7,537 bases of DNA, from positions 1 to 7,537 of the forward strand of contig CAMYLR010000011.1 of the NCBI GenBank assembly GCA_947259315.1, written 5' to 3'. Both the position numbers and the translations under genes were made by a program. The notes beneath the pieces were generated by a model. It was not told where the DNA came from, did not search any database, and worked only from the letters and a program-made list of their open reading frames with translations. Within the stretch, counting starts at the first letter, position 1. Each line of letters starts with the position of its first letter. Of the stretch, positions 1-6,884 are shown piece after piece. Source of the DNA: an uncultured Gemmatimonadales bacterium (GTDB lineage: Bacteria > Gemmatimonadota > Gemmatimonadetes > JACCXV01 > JAHWKZ01).

Positions 1-1
1 T

Positions 2-853
2 ACTGCGGGCGACGAGCACGCTTTCCTATGGGACGGCACGATGACCGACCTCGGGACGCTTGGTGGCGATTACAGCAGGGCCTGGGCCATCAATGACGCG
101 GGCGAGGTCGTAGGCGAGAGCACGACAGCCACTGGCAGCGTTCACGCTTTCCTATACGACGGGGAGATGAGCGACATACACCCTGCGTGGGGCGGCGACG
201 AAAGCAAGGCGTACGACATCAGTGATGCGGGGGTCGTGGGGTACGGGACTGACTCTTGGGGCTCGCATCATCCTTTCCTGATGACAGACGAGTCGCATAT
301 CGACCTGGGGACGCTGGGAGGATGGTGGGCGGAGGCTTGGGGGATCAATGATGCGGGTCAGGTCGTGGGATGGAGCGACACGGATTCCGTCGGGGGGCAC
401 ACCGCGCATGCCTTCCTGTGGGACGACGGCACGATGACCGATTTGGGGACGTTGGGTGGGGAGCACAGCTACGCGTTCAGCATCAATGCTGCGGGTCAGG
501 TCGTGGGCATGAGCGAGACGGCCACGGGCGACGTGCACGCGTTCCTGTGGGACAACGGCACGATGACCGACCTCGGGACGCTGGGTGGGGACGAAAGCTG
601 GGCTTGGGCCATCAATGATGCGGGTCAGGTCGTGGGCACCAGCCAGACCGCCACGAGCTTCTGTCTCCCCGACACCGACCCGTTTAGCGGGCTCGCCTTC
701 CTGTGGAACGGCACGATGACCGAGCTCGGGACACTGGGTGGGAGTGAGAGCGGCACTGGGGGCATCAACGATGTAGGTCAGGTCGCGGGCACGAGCGAGA
801 CGGCCACGGGCCGGGAGCGCGCCACGCTCTGGACGATTGGAGCAGGCGACTAA
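2..853 (+). CDS. HAF-repeat protein, 3' part (5' end outside window)
   Basis: The reading frame is open from the left edge to a TAA at 851-853, so about 283 C-terminal residues are visible and the N-terminus, including any signal peptide, is missing. The protein is made of roughly 42-52-residue units built on HAFLWDxGTMTDLGTLGG, then a variable aromatic or acidic stretch, then INDAGQVVGxSxTATG. This is the pattern of the HAF family of extracellular repeats. Such proteins are usually predicted to be secreted and are thought to fold as beta-propeller-like or beta-rich domains; no biochemical role is established that I know of. Unit 2 is degenerate (HPAWGG replaces LGTLGG), and unit 5 carries an insertion with a Cys (SFCLPDTDPF). 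The last unit breaks off at ATLWTIGAGD, a natural-looking end. A strong terminator lies 43 bases downstream. The family assignment is firm; the function is unknown. Confidence 0.88.
   Translation, partial: TAGDEHAFLWDGTMTDLGTLGGDYSRAWAINDAGEVVGESTTATGSVHAFLYDGEMSDIHPAWGGDESKAYDISDAGVVGYGTDSWGSHHPFLMTDESHIDLGTLGGWWAEAWGINDAGQVVGWSDTDSVGGHTAHAFLWDDGTMTDLGTLGGEHSYAFSINAAGQVVGMSETATGDVHAFLWDNGTMTDLGTLGGDESWAWAINDAGQVVGTSQTATSFCLPDTDPFSGLAFLWNGTMTELGTLGGSESGTGGINDVGQVAGTSETATGRERATLWTIGAGD
17..820 (+). repeat. Six tandem HAF coding repeats
   Basis: In-frame units begin at about 17, 143, 269, 407, 536 and 692, with spacings of 126, 126, 138, 129 and 156 bases. Identity is also high at the DNA level: the core gacggcacgatgaccga and gatgcgggtcaggtcgtggg recur almost unchanged in several units. 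This points to recent duplication or gene conversion rather than only protein-level constraint. Units 4 and 5 (407-691) are the most alike and unit 2 (143-268) is the most diverged. These are coding repeats with no spacers and are not a CRISPR array. Confidence 0.85.
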
Positions 854-895
854 CCGCTTCTGATTGGGGAGACGCTCTCCGGTCTAAGACACTAC

Positions 896-929
896 GAGGG
901 GCGGTCCTTTGGAACCGCCCCTCTTTTTT
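896..929 (+). terminator. Rho-independent terminator after the HAF gene
   Basis: A 10-bp perfect stem, GAGGGGCGGT (896-905) with ACCGCCCCTC (914-923), has a short loop that can add two more G-C pairs, and is followed directly by six T residues (924-929). It lies 43 bases after the HAF stop codon and is oriented for plus-strand transcription. A smaller 5-bp hairpin (GGAGA/TCTCC, 868-880) sits just before it. The remaining intergenic sequence up to 1047 shows only the ribosome binding site of the next gene. Confidence 0.93.
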
Positions 930-1047
930 GTACCGCCGTGTGTGTCTGAGAGGTGTGCTAGTAAGTGTGCGAGTTGAGCGCCGGTGAGCGTAATGTGCTA
1001 TCACATGTGGCGTATCTTGGTCCGAACCAGAACGGGGAGGGTAGAGA

Positions 1048-1242
1048 ATGTCAAAAAAACCCGTAGGCGTGACTTGTACTGACAAGGGTTATGTGATCGT
1101 TGTACTTGAAGACGGGTCCGTCTATGCGACCGACGGCATCAAGATCGGGGAGAGTGGAGTCATGGGAAAATGGGTAGAGGTTGAGCCGGCACCGAACACG
1201 TTACGTTCGACCAACCCGAGCGCCCCAAACTTCATTTCGTAG
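1048..1242 (+). CDS. Small hypothetical protein, 64 residues
   Basis: I do not recognise a family. The ATG at 1048 is preceded by a strong purine-rich Shine-Dalgarno, GGGGAGGG at about 1034-1041, with good spacing; this is the main reason to call it a gene. The first 45 residues look like a compact beta-rich fold: GVTCTDKGYVIVVLEDGSVY reads as two strands joined by a turn, followed by an ATDG turn and a second Gly-rich turn. The tail (PAPNTLRSTNPSAPNFIS) looks disordered. There is no signal peptide and no membrane segment. The gene stands alone between the HAF terminator and the convergent peptidase gene. It is somewhat less GC-rich than its neighbours, which could mean foreign origin. A spurious ORF is possible but less likely given the ribosome binding site. 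Confidence 0.6.
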   Translation: MSKKPVGVTCTDKGYVIVVLEDGSVYATDGIKIGESGVMGKWVEVEPAPNTLRSTNPSAPNFIS

Positions 1243-1277
1243 CTATTCCGCGCTGGAATGAAGTGCCACCCACCACC

Positions 1278-1307
1278 GGAGCTGGCGACCCTACGGTCAC
1301 CAGCTCC
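1278..1307. terminator. Strong hairpin between convergent genes, possible bidirectional terminator
   Basis: GGAGCTGG (1278-1285) pairs with CCAGCTCC (1300-1307). Inside a single C/A mismatch, GACC (1287-1290) pairs with GGTC (1295-1298), closing a CTAC loop. This gives 12 pairs in total. It lies exactly between the 64-residue gene (ending 1242) and the minus-strand peptidase gene (ending 1320), where a shared terminator is expected. Neither side carries a T-tract, so intrinsic termination would be weak. An mRNA 3'-end protection role is equally possible. Confidence 0.45.
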
Positions 1308-1319
1308 CTGGGTTGCTGT

Positions 1320-3644
1320 TCATCGCGCTTCGGTTGAAGCGGTCAGTTCTCTCTTGCCCGCTAGTTCTGGCGATACCCCACCCGGCGGCATGTGGTCGTT
1401 CAGGTACCGCGTCATGTACGTGAACAGGTGCTTGCTCGTTCCTGCTCCCTCGAAGATCCCGTGCGAGCGGTTCGGGTAAGGCAGGATCGTGAAGTACTTG
1501 TTGTGTTTGATCAGCTCATTGACCAGCTGCTCGGCGTTTTGGTAGTGGACGTTGTCGTCACCGGTTCCATGAACGATCAGCAGGTTCCCCTCCAGCCCGG
1601 ACGCGAAGTTCACGGCCGAACCCTCTACGTAATCCTCGGGGTTCTCGTCGATGAGACCCATGTACCGCTCCATGTATATCGTGTCGTAGTTCTCGAGGCG
1701 CGTGACCGCTGCGACCGAGATGCCGGTACTGTAGATCTCCGGATACCGAAAGAGGGAGTTGAGTGTTGCCCCACCGCCGCCACTCCAGCCCCACATCCCG
1801 ATCCGTGATGGGTCGACGTACGATCGCTCAGAGAGCTTCCGGGCTGCCGCGGCCAAGTCCGCACTCGAAACGGTTCCTACCTTCCGATACTGGGCCTTTC
1901 TCCAGTCGCGGCCGCGCGGACCTGGTGTTCCCCGGTTGTCGACGCTGGCCACGATGTATCCTTGTTGGTTGAGCATCATATGCCAGCCGCGGGCCCCGAA
2001 GCGCCAGCGATCCAACACGTTCTGGGCGAACGGGCCGCTGTATACGAAGAAGAACAACGGGTACTTGAGACTCGGATCGAAGTCCGGGGGATACATGATC
2101 CACGCGTCCAGCATCGCGTCTCCCACGTCCACTTGAAAGAGCTCCATGCGGCCTTGGTCCAGCTGGGAGAGCGTCTCTTTCAACCGAGCGTTATCGACGA
2201 GCACACGCTGGACCTCGTGGTCCGGCAGGCTGACCAAGCTTATGACCGGGGGCGAGGTTAGTGTCGAGTACGTGTGGATAGCGTACGCGCCGTTCGGCGA
2301 GAGGTCGTAGCTATGCGTCCCCGGCTGATCGGCCGGCGAAAGCCGGACCGGATCGCCGCCTGAAAGGGGCACCCGGTACAGATAGCGCTGCGTCGCATTG
2401 TCGGGCGACGCGATGAAGTAGACCCAACCGCCGTCCTCGTCGATCAGCTCGACGTTGACGATCTCCCAGTCACCAGACGTGATCGGCGTGAGTTCGCCAG
2501 TTTCCCGGTCTGCGGTATAGACGTGCCTCCAGCCGGTGCGCTCGCTGATCCACGTCATGCGACGGTCGCCGTCGAGCCAGATCCAATCATCGATCGCGTT
2601 CAGGTAGGCGGCGTCCGTCTCAGTGAACAAGGTGCGGGTCGCCCCGTCGTGCCCGTCACAAAGCAGCACGTGGTTCGTGTTCTGGTGGCGGTTCATACGT
2701 TGTATCGCTACCTCGTCGCCGTTCCCAGACCACTCCATGCGCGGGATGTAATTGTCCCGCTGGTCTCCGGGCACGTCGCACCACGTCGTCTCTCCGCCAC
2801 TTGCCTTTACGACGCCCACGCGCGCGGCTGAGTTGCTCGTGCCTACCTTTGGGTACTGGACGGGAATCGTGAAGGAGTAGAGCGAGTCGGTACTGTTGAT
2901 CATGTTGAAGACGCCGATGCCTTCTGCGTCGAGCTGCCAGTACGCGATCGACTCACCGTCCGGCGCCCACCGCCAGCCATCGGCTGGCAAAGGCATGAAG
3001 AACTCCTCCTCGTACACCCAATCGAAGTTGCCGTTGATGATCGTTTCCGACCCATCGAAGGTCAGTTGCACGACCTCCCCCGTCTCGACGTTCTCCACGT
3101 ACAGGTCGTTCTCGCTCACGTACGCGAAACGGTCACCGGAGGGGTCGAACTTGCCGTACATGAGGCTCGACTCAGGGCGGTCGTCGCCCATTTGCCGTAG
3201 GGCCCCCGTATCGAGGTTCAGCACCCAATAGTCCCCGCGGGAGTTGAAACGCCACACGCGCTTTGAGTTCGTGTAAATCAGCAACTTGCTGCCGTCCGGC
3301 GACCACTCGTAGTTATGGATCTCGAGCGGATCGGTGGCGCCCTCTGGCACGAGCTGAGTGGCGACTACCAGCACCTCTCGCTCGCCGGATGCGGCATCGT
3401 ACATCACGAGGTCCCGTCCAGAGCCGTTTGCACCGCTCTCTAGGGTGGTATACGCGGATCCGCTTTCCAGCCACCGCGTCGGGCCGAGCCGGTCGGGGAA
3501 GAAATCGCGGGAGTCGAACAATCGATCCAGTGTGATCTTACTGGCATCGGTCGTCTGCTGGGCGACGCTGGGGGTGGCAAGAACTAGGGCGTAGATCCCC
3601 GCCATGGCCGTCACGTAGATCTTCCATCGTCTTATGCGTTTCAT
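1320..3644 (-). CDS. Secreted dipeptidyl-peptidase IV-type serine peptidase (S9B)
   Basis: This 774-residue protein would release N-terminal dipeptides, typically X-Pro or X-Ala, from peptides in the periplasm or outside the cell. Residues 1-28 form a signal peptide: the basic start MKRIRRWK, a hydrophobic core, and probable cleavage after PSVA. The DPP-IV beta-propeller domain covers about 60-500. It contains DWVYEEEF (208-215), whose Glu213/Glu214 match the pair that holds the substrate amino terminus in human DPP4. The alpha/beta-hydrolase domain covers about 510-755. It has the oxyanion Tyr535 in VYSGP, nucleophile Ser621 in GWSGGG, Asp696 in HGTGDDNVH and His728 in RSHGI; YMERYMG is also conserved. 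The residue after the nucleophile is Gly, not the usual Tyr or Phe, as in many environmental bacterial homologues I recall. An in-frame upstream extension to 3770 exists, but the signal peptide and the ribosome binding site place the start at 3644. The gene is monocistronic and convergent with its left neighbour. Confidence 0.95.
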   Translation of the reverse strand: MKRIRRWKIYVTAMAGIYALVLATPSVAQQTTDASKITLDRLFDSRDFFPDRLGPTRWLESGSAYTTLESGANGSGRDLVMYDAASGEREVLVVATQLVPEGATDPLEIHNYEWSPDGSKLLIYTNSKRVWRFNSRGDYWVLNLDTGALRQMGDDRPESSLMYGKFDPSGDRFAYVSENDLYVENVETGEVVQLTFDGSETIINGNFDWVYEEEFFMPLPADGWRWAPDGESIAYWQLDAEGIGVFNMINSTDSLYSFTIPVQYPKVGTSNSAARVGVVKASGGETTWCDVPGDQRDNYIPRMEWSGNGDEVAIQRMNRHQNTNHVLLCDGHDGATRTLFTETDAAYLNAIDDWIWLDGDRRMTWISERTGWRHVYTADRETGELTPITSGDWEIVNVELIDEDGGWVYFIASPDNATQRYLYRVPLSGGDPVRLSPADQPGTHSYDLSPNGAYAIHTYSTLTSPPVISLVSLPDHEVQRVLVDNARLKETLSQLDQGRMELFQVDVGDAMLDAWIMYPPDFDPSLKYPLFFFVYSGPFAQNVLDRWRFGARGWHMMLNQQGYIVASVDNRGTPGPRGRDWRKAQYRKVGTVSSADLAAAARKLSERSYVDPSRIGMWGWSGGGGATLNSLFRYPEIYSTGISVAAVTRLENYDTIYMERYMGLIDENPEDYVEGSAVNFASGLEGNLLIVHGTGDDNVHYQNAEQLVNELIKHNKYFTILPYPNRSHGIFEGAGTSKHLFTYMTRYLNDHMPPGGVSPELAGKRELTASTEAR

Positions 3645-3650
3645 CGCTAG

Positions 3651-3657
3651 CCTCTCT
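3651..3657 (-). promoter_or_regulatory. Ribosome binding site fixing the peptidase start
   Basis: On the minus strand, AGAGAGG lies six bases before the ATG at 3644, directly ahead of the signal peptide. The longer in-frame alternative starting at 3770 has no comparable site and would put about 42 polar residues before the signal peptide. No convincing sigma-70 promoter was found; the AT-rich patch at 3771-3793 (TATAGA on the minus strand) is only a weak -10 candidate. Confidence 0.7.
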
Positions 3658-3856
3658 GTGGTGTCTGCGTTGGTGTAAACGCGGTTGGGGCCGCTGTCTG
3701 GATGTCGAGAAGGCTGAAAGGCCCGAACAGGCGCGCGATTCTCATCGTTCCCGCCCGTGGGTTGCGCCACCTTTCTATATGTTCAGTCTATAGCCGGTTG
3801 GATTATGGGTTCTGTCCGGCAAAACCCACTCGCAGACGTGGGAAAAACCCGTACGC

Positions 3857-4063
3857 GTGACGATTCAGTTCCGGCATGATCCCGCCGCTGTCGTAGACCG
3901 ATTCGCGGAGTTGATCGACATGACTCCGGGAACGCGCCCATTTCGCAGTGTCGTCGGCGTCGATTTTGGCGTCGCTGAACGGAATTCCATAATCGAGCCC
4001 CATGACAAGCAGATTCTCCAGGCGATGGCTCTGGAAGAGTTCGCTCAGCTTCGGACGACCTAA
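3857..4063 (+). pseudogene. C-terminal remnant of a short-chain dehydrogenase/reductase
   Basis: The 68-residue frame (GTG at 3857, TAA at 4061-4063) reads HDPAAVVDRFAELID, then TPGTRPFRSVVGVDFGV, then a helical tail QILQAMALEEF. This is how the last ~65 residues of a class of classical SDR proteins end: a DP-x-x-VA-x-x-I-x-x-LI helix, GTRPxRxVVGxDFG, and a final helix. The TGxxxGxG cofactor motif, the YxxxK catalytic motif and the rest of the Rossmann fold are absent. The frame is closed upstream by TAG at 3791, and 3645-3856 shows no SDR sequence. It therefore looks like the stump of a deleted gene. There is no good ribosome binding site before the GTG. A minus-strand ORF over the same bases (3803-4111, TTG start) is judged its shadow. 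The family call comes from pattern memory, not an alignment. Confidence 0.55.
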
Positions 4064-4070
4064 CGGGGCT

Positions 4071-4130
4071 GGTCCCTCGGGACCGTCCACCACATATCCA
4101 TTCGTTAGCAATTATCCCCCGCGAGGGACC
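4071..4130. repeat. 9-bp spaced inverted repeat in the gap before the HMG-CoA synthase operon
   Basis: GGTCCCTCG (4071-4079) is the exact reverse complement of CGAGGGACC (4122-4130), with 42 bases between the arms. The left arm can also fold locally as GGTCC (4071-4075) with GGACC (4080-4084), so two alternative structures compete. It lies right after the SDR remnant stop. It may be a decayed terminator or leader, or chance in GC-rich DNA. Confidence 0.3.
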
Positions 4131-4201
4131 TGCACCTACACCACAACAAGGTTCTTTCCGACAGACAGCCGTGTTCTAGGCGCCTACAGTTGAATCAGGA
4201 T

Positions 4202-4218
4202 TCTCCCGACTCGGGAGA
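4202..4218 (+). other. Hairpin in the leader of the HMG-CoA synthase operon
   Basis: TCTCCCG (4202-4208) and CGGGAGA (4212-4218) form a perfect 7-bp stem with an ACT loop, followed by only three T residues. It sits 46 bases before the synthase start. It could be a weak terminator isolating the operon from upstream transcription, a leader structure, or a protein-binding palindrome. A separate 10-bp palindrome, TAGGCGCCTA, lies just upstream at 4177-4186. I found no convincing -35/-10 pair between 4064 and 4250. Confidence 0.4.
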
Positions 4219-4251
4219 TTTCGCCTTCCGCCTTGTCACATGTTACTGACC

Positions 4252-4258
4252 GAGGAGG
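4252..4258 (+). promoter_or_regulatory. Ribosome binding site fixing the HMG-CoA synthase start
   Basis: GAGGAGG ends five bases before the ATG at 4264. An earlier in-frame ATG at 4240 would place this motif inside the coding sequence and has no site of its own. The 4264 start also gives the family-typical beginning [13 protein letters not shown]. Confidence 0.85.
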
Positions 4259-4263
4259 CGCGC

Positions 4264-5310
4264 ATGGCAGGCATAGCCGGTTACGGCGCCTACGTCCCCA
4301 GGAAGAGAATTCGGACCGAGGAGATCGCCCGTCAGTGGGGGAAGGACCCTGGTGCGATCGAGAGAGGGCTTCTCCTCGAGGAGAAATCGGTTCCCGGCTT
4401 CGATGAGGACACGATCACGATCTCGGTGGCGGCGGGCCATGGCGCGATCGATCGCTCGGGGGTCGATCCGCAAAGGATCGGCGCGCTCTACATCGGTTCG
4501 GAGTCGCACCCCTACGCGGTCAAGCCGAGCGGAACGGTGGTCGCCGAAGCACTGGGGATCGGCCCCGAGGTCCACATCGCGGATTTCGAGTTCGCGTGCA
4601 AGGCGGGGACGGAAGCGATGTTCGTCGCGCTGGGCTTGGTGGAGGCAGGTCGGGTCGAGTACGCGATGGCGATCGGCGCGGATACCTCCCAGGGTGCGCC
4701 CGATGACGCGCTCGAGTTCTCGGCGTCCGCGGGCGGAGCGGCGTACATCTTCGGGGTGGATCATGTGGTTGCGGAGGTGGTGGAGACGTACAGCTACACG
4801 TCGGACACGCCGGACTTCTGGCGGCGAGAGGGCGAGTTCTACCCGCGGCACGGGGGTCGGTTCACCGGTCAGCCCGCCTACTTCAAGCACGTGCTCACCG
4901 CGAGCCGCGCGATCATGGAGAAGACCGGTCTTACGGCCGACGACTTCGCCTACGCGGTCTTCCACATGCCCAACGGCAAGTTCCCGCTGACGGCCGGCAA
5001 GCAACTCGGCTTCCGCAAGGAGCAGCTGGAAACGGGGTGGGTGGTTCCGACGATGGGCAACACGTACTCGGGCTCTTCGCCCACGGGGCTGGCCGCGATC
5101 CTCGACATCGCCAAACCGGGCGACCTGATCTTGATCACGTCGTTTGGCTCGGGTGCGGGCAGCGACTCGTTCGTGCTACGGGCGACGGACCGGCTCCCCG
5201 AGGTACAGGACTTGGCACCGACCGTGTGTTCGATGCTCGAAGGCTCGCGGCAGTACGTCACCTACGGCGAGTACGCCAAGTTCCGCGAGAAGATCATCGC
5301 CAATGATTGA
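4264..5310 (+). CDS. Hydroxymethylglutaryl-CoA synthase, archaeal type
   Basis: At 348 residues this matches archaeal-type HMG-CoA synthases rather than the longer eukaryotic or Gram-positive forms. The enzyme condenses acetyl-CoA with acetoacetyl-CoA to give HMG-CoA. It belongs to the thiolase-fold initiation enzymes. The start [14 protein letters not shown] is typical. Catalytic candidates are Glu80 in [11 protein letters not shown], nucleophile Cys112 in [14 protein letters not shown], and His234 in [10 protein letters not shown]. All three residues of the Glu/Cys/His set are present, and [13 protein letters not shown] (264-276) and [12 protein letters not shown] (292-303) fit the C-terminal half. 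It is the first gene of an operon, and the thiolase start follows its stop by 20 bases. The conserved HMGS residues argue against a PhlA-type acyltransferase, a related protein in a similar three-gene set. The specific substrate in this organism is inferred. Confidence 0.88.
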   Translation: MAGIAGYGAYVPRKRIRTEEIARQWGKDPGAIERGLLLEEKSVPGFDEDTITISVAAGHGAIDRSGVDPQRIGALYIGSESHPYAVKPSGTVVAEALGIGPEVHIADFEFACKAGTEAMFVALGLVEAGRVEYAMAIGADTSQGAPDDALEFSASAGGAAYIFGVDHVVAEVVETYSYTSDTPDFWRREGEFYPRHGGRFTGQPAYFKHVLTASRAIMEKTGLTADDFAYAVFHMPNGKFPLTAGKQLGFRKEQLETGWVVPTMGNTYSGSSPTGLAAILDIAKPGDLILITSFGSGAGSDSFVLRATDRLPEVQDLAPTVCSMLEGSRQYVTYGEYAKFREKIIAND

Positions 5311-5317
5311 TGCCGAC

Positions 5318-5322
5318 AGGAG
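5318..5322 (+). promoter_or_regulatory. Ribosome binding site fixing the thiolase start
   Basis: AGGAG lies eight bases before the ATG at 5331. Upstream in-frame TTG and ATG codons at 5307 and 5310 would overlap the synthase stop, have no properly spaced site of their own, and add residues (MMPTGDIR) not seen before the family-typical [15 protein letters not shown]. Confidence 0.8.
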
Positions 5323-5330
5323 ACATCCGC

Positions 5331-6479
5331 ATGCGTGACGTCGCGATCGTCGGAGCCGGGATGACGCGGTTCGGTGAGCTCTGGGATCAGGGGTTGCGCG
5401 ACATGTTCGTCGAGGCGGCGTCGGGCGCGCTGAGTGACGCCGGCGCGGACCGCCTCGACTCGCTGTACGTGGGGTGCATGTCGGGCGGCCAATTCGTGGG
5501 GCAGGAGCACCTCGGCCCGTTGATGGCCGACCATTTGGGCATGACCGGGGTGGCCGCGGTGCACGTGGAGTCGGCTTGCGCCTCGGGCGGGGTCGCTCTG
5601 CGACAGGCGTTCCTCGAGGTGGGGTCGGGGATGAGCGATCTGGTGCTGGCCGCCGGGGTCGAGAAGATGAACGACGGCGCAGACGTCACCAACGTGTTGG
5701 CGACCGCCGCCGATCAGGAGCTGGAAGTCTACTACGGAGTGACGTTCCCCGGACTGTACGCGATGATCGCCCGCGCGCACATGCAGCACCACGGCACGAC
5801 CGAGGAGGACCTGGCGTGGGTCGCCGTCAAAAACCATCACCACGGGGCGATGAACGACAAGGCCCAGTTTCGTCGCGAGGTGACCCCTGAACAGGTGATG
5901 GCATCGTCGCTGGTGTCGGAGCCGCTCCGCCTGCTCCACTGCTCACCGGTGACCGACGGTGCCGCCGCCGTCCTGCTCTGTCCCCTCGAGATGGCGAAGG
6001 AGTTCACCGACCGGCCGGTAAAGATCGTCGCCAGTGGGCTGGCGAGCGGTTCGATGGCGCTGGCTGACCGTGACGACCCCGCTTTTCTCGATGCCGTTCA
6101 GAAGTCGGGCCAGCGGGCGTTCGAGATGGCCGACATCGGCCCGCCGGACGTCGACGTGGCCGAAGTACACGATTGCTTTACGATCGCCGAGATCTGCTGC
6201 ATCGAGGCGTTGGGGTTCGTCGAGGAGGGCAAGGGGGGTCCAGCCGCGCGCGATGGGCTCACGGCGATCGGCGGCCGGATCCCGGTGAATACCAGCGGCG
6301 GCCTGAAGTCTAAAGGGCACCCGGTGGGCGCGACCGGCATCGCTCAGACGATAGAGATCTTCCGCCAGCTGCAGGGTGAGGCCGGTCAACGGCAGGTCGA
6401 GAACGCCCGTGTCGGGTTGGCTCAGAACATGGGCGGATCGGGAGCGAGCTCCGTGGTCCACATTTTCGAAGGGGTGTGA
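5331..6479 (+). CDS. Acetyl-CoA acetyltransferase, archaeal/SCP2-type thiolase
   Basis: This 382-residue thiolase would join two acetyl-CoA into acetoacetyl-CoA, the substrate of the synthase encoded just before it. The nucleophile is Cys83 in ESACASGG. His280 and Cys282 lie in [10 protein letters not shown], and His330 lies in [14 protein letters not shown]. The HDCF motif and the lack of the usual CxG cysteine near the C-terminus (NMGGSGAS, 367-374, instead) mark the SCP2/archaeal branch, where the HDCF cysteine is taken as the acid/base residue. SCP2-type thiolases with a DUF35 partner also serve other pathways, including steroid side-chain cleavage; the adjacent HMGS gene favours acetoacetyl-CoA synthesis. 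The stop at 6477-6479 is two bases from the next start, indicating translational coupling. Confidence 0.88.
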   Translation: MRDVAIVGAGMTRFGELWDQGLRDMFVEAASGALSDAGADRLDSLYVGCMSGGQFVGQEHLGPLMADHLGMTGVAAVHVESACASGGVALRQAFLEVGSGMSDLVLAAGVEKMNDGADVTNVLATAADQELEVYYGVTFPGLYAMIARAHMQHHGTTEEDLAWVAVKNHHHGAMNDKAQFRREVTPEQVMASSLVSEPLRLLHCSPVTDGAAAVLLCPLEMAKEFTDRPVKIVASGLASGSMALADRDDPAFLDAVQKSGQRAFEMADIGPPDVDVAEVHDCFTIAEICCIEALGFVEEGKGGPAARDGLTAIGGRIPVNTSGGLKSKGHPVGATGIAQTIEIFRQLQGEAGQRQVENARVGLAQNMGGSGASSVVHIFEGV

Positions 6480-6481
6480 TC

Positions 6482-6871
6482 ATGCCCAGTCCCAGGTACA
6501 CCCGAGAGATCCCCGCTCGCTACCGTCTGGAGGCGGCTCGCTGTAGCGGTTGCAGCAAAGTCGTTTTTCCGATCCGGCGGTTCTGCCCCTCGTGCCGGGG
6601 CGAGGAGTTCGAGAAGCTGACGCTTTCGCGTAAGGGCAAGGTGGTCACATCGACGGTCGTACACGTTCCTCCCGACGATTTTCTGATGGAGGCACCGTAC
6701 GCCATGGCGGTGGTGGAGACGCCCGAAGGCGCTCGCCTCATGACCCAGGTCGTTGACTGCGATCCGTCCGCGGTACTCCCGGGGATGGACGTCGCACTCG
6801 AATTCCGCCTGATCCGCAGAGAGGGCCACAGCGGGATCCTCTGCTACGGCCACAAGGGAGTGCCGGCTTAA
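6482..6871 (+). CDS. DUF35 zinc-ribbon/OB-fold protein, partner of the thiolase and synthase
   Basis: This 129-residue protein has the two-part DUF35 layout. The N-terminal helix and rubredoxin-like zinc ribbon carry Cys21, Cys24, Cys35 and Cys38 (CSGC and CPSC). A C-terminal OB-fold spans about 45-125 (KGKVVTSTVV, APYAMAVVETPEG, LPGMDVALEFRL, GILCYGHKG). In the archaeal thiolase/HMG-CoA synthase complex, DUF35 bridges the two enzymes and helps form the shared CoA site that passes acetoacetyl-CoA between them. It is not an enzyme by itself. The start at 6482 is supported by AAGGGG at 6469-6474 inside the end of the thiolase gene. A GTG at 6476 is in frame but only one base from that motif. 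Two of the zinc cysteines could be checked by structure; all four are present here. Confidence 0.88.
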   Translation: MPSPRYTREIPARYRLEAARCSGCSKVVFPIRRFCPSCRGEEFEKLTLSRKGKVVTSTVVHVPPDDFLMEAPYAMAVVETPEGARLMTQVVDCDPSAVLPGMDVALEFRLIRREGHSGILCYGHKGVPA

Positions 6872-6884
6872 CAGGAGAGTCTCG

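Noticed and set aside
152-538. Minus-strand ORF opposite the HAF repeats
   Set aside because: It mirrors the HAF repeat periodicity, as expected for a shadow of a coding repeat.
17-820. Regular repeats that could suggest a CRISPR array
   Set aside because: The repeats are contiguous, in frame, and encode the HAF consensus. There are no unique spacers of uniform length.
3644-3770. N-terminal extension of the peptidase to 3770
   Set aside because: It would bury the signal peptide behind 42 polar residues; the ATG at 3644 has a well-spaced AGAGAGG.
3803-4111. Minus-strand 102-residue ORF (TTG start) whose beginning, GYVVDGPEGP and LSELF, loosely recalls DUF899 proteins
   Set aside because: The similarity stops after about 25 residues, there is no ribosome binding site, and the plus-strand frame over the same bases reads as an SDR C-terminus, which explains the sequence better.
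4243-5004. Long minus-strand ORF of 253 residues opposite the HMG-CoA synthase gene
   Set aside because: It has an Arg/His-rich composition typical of antisense frames in GC-rich genes, and the plus-strand frame has complete catalytic motifs.
5262-6461. Minus-strand ORFs of 225 and 172 residues opposite the thiolase gene
   Set aside because: They are antisense shadows of a well-supported thiolase, with low-complexity basic composition and no ribosome binding sites.
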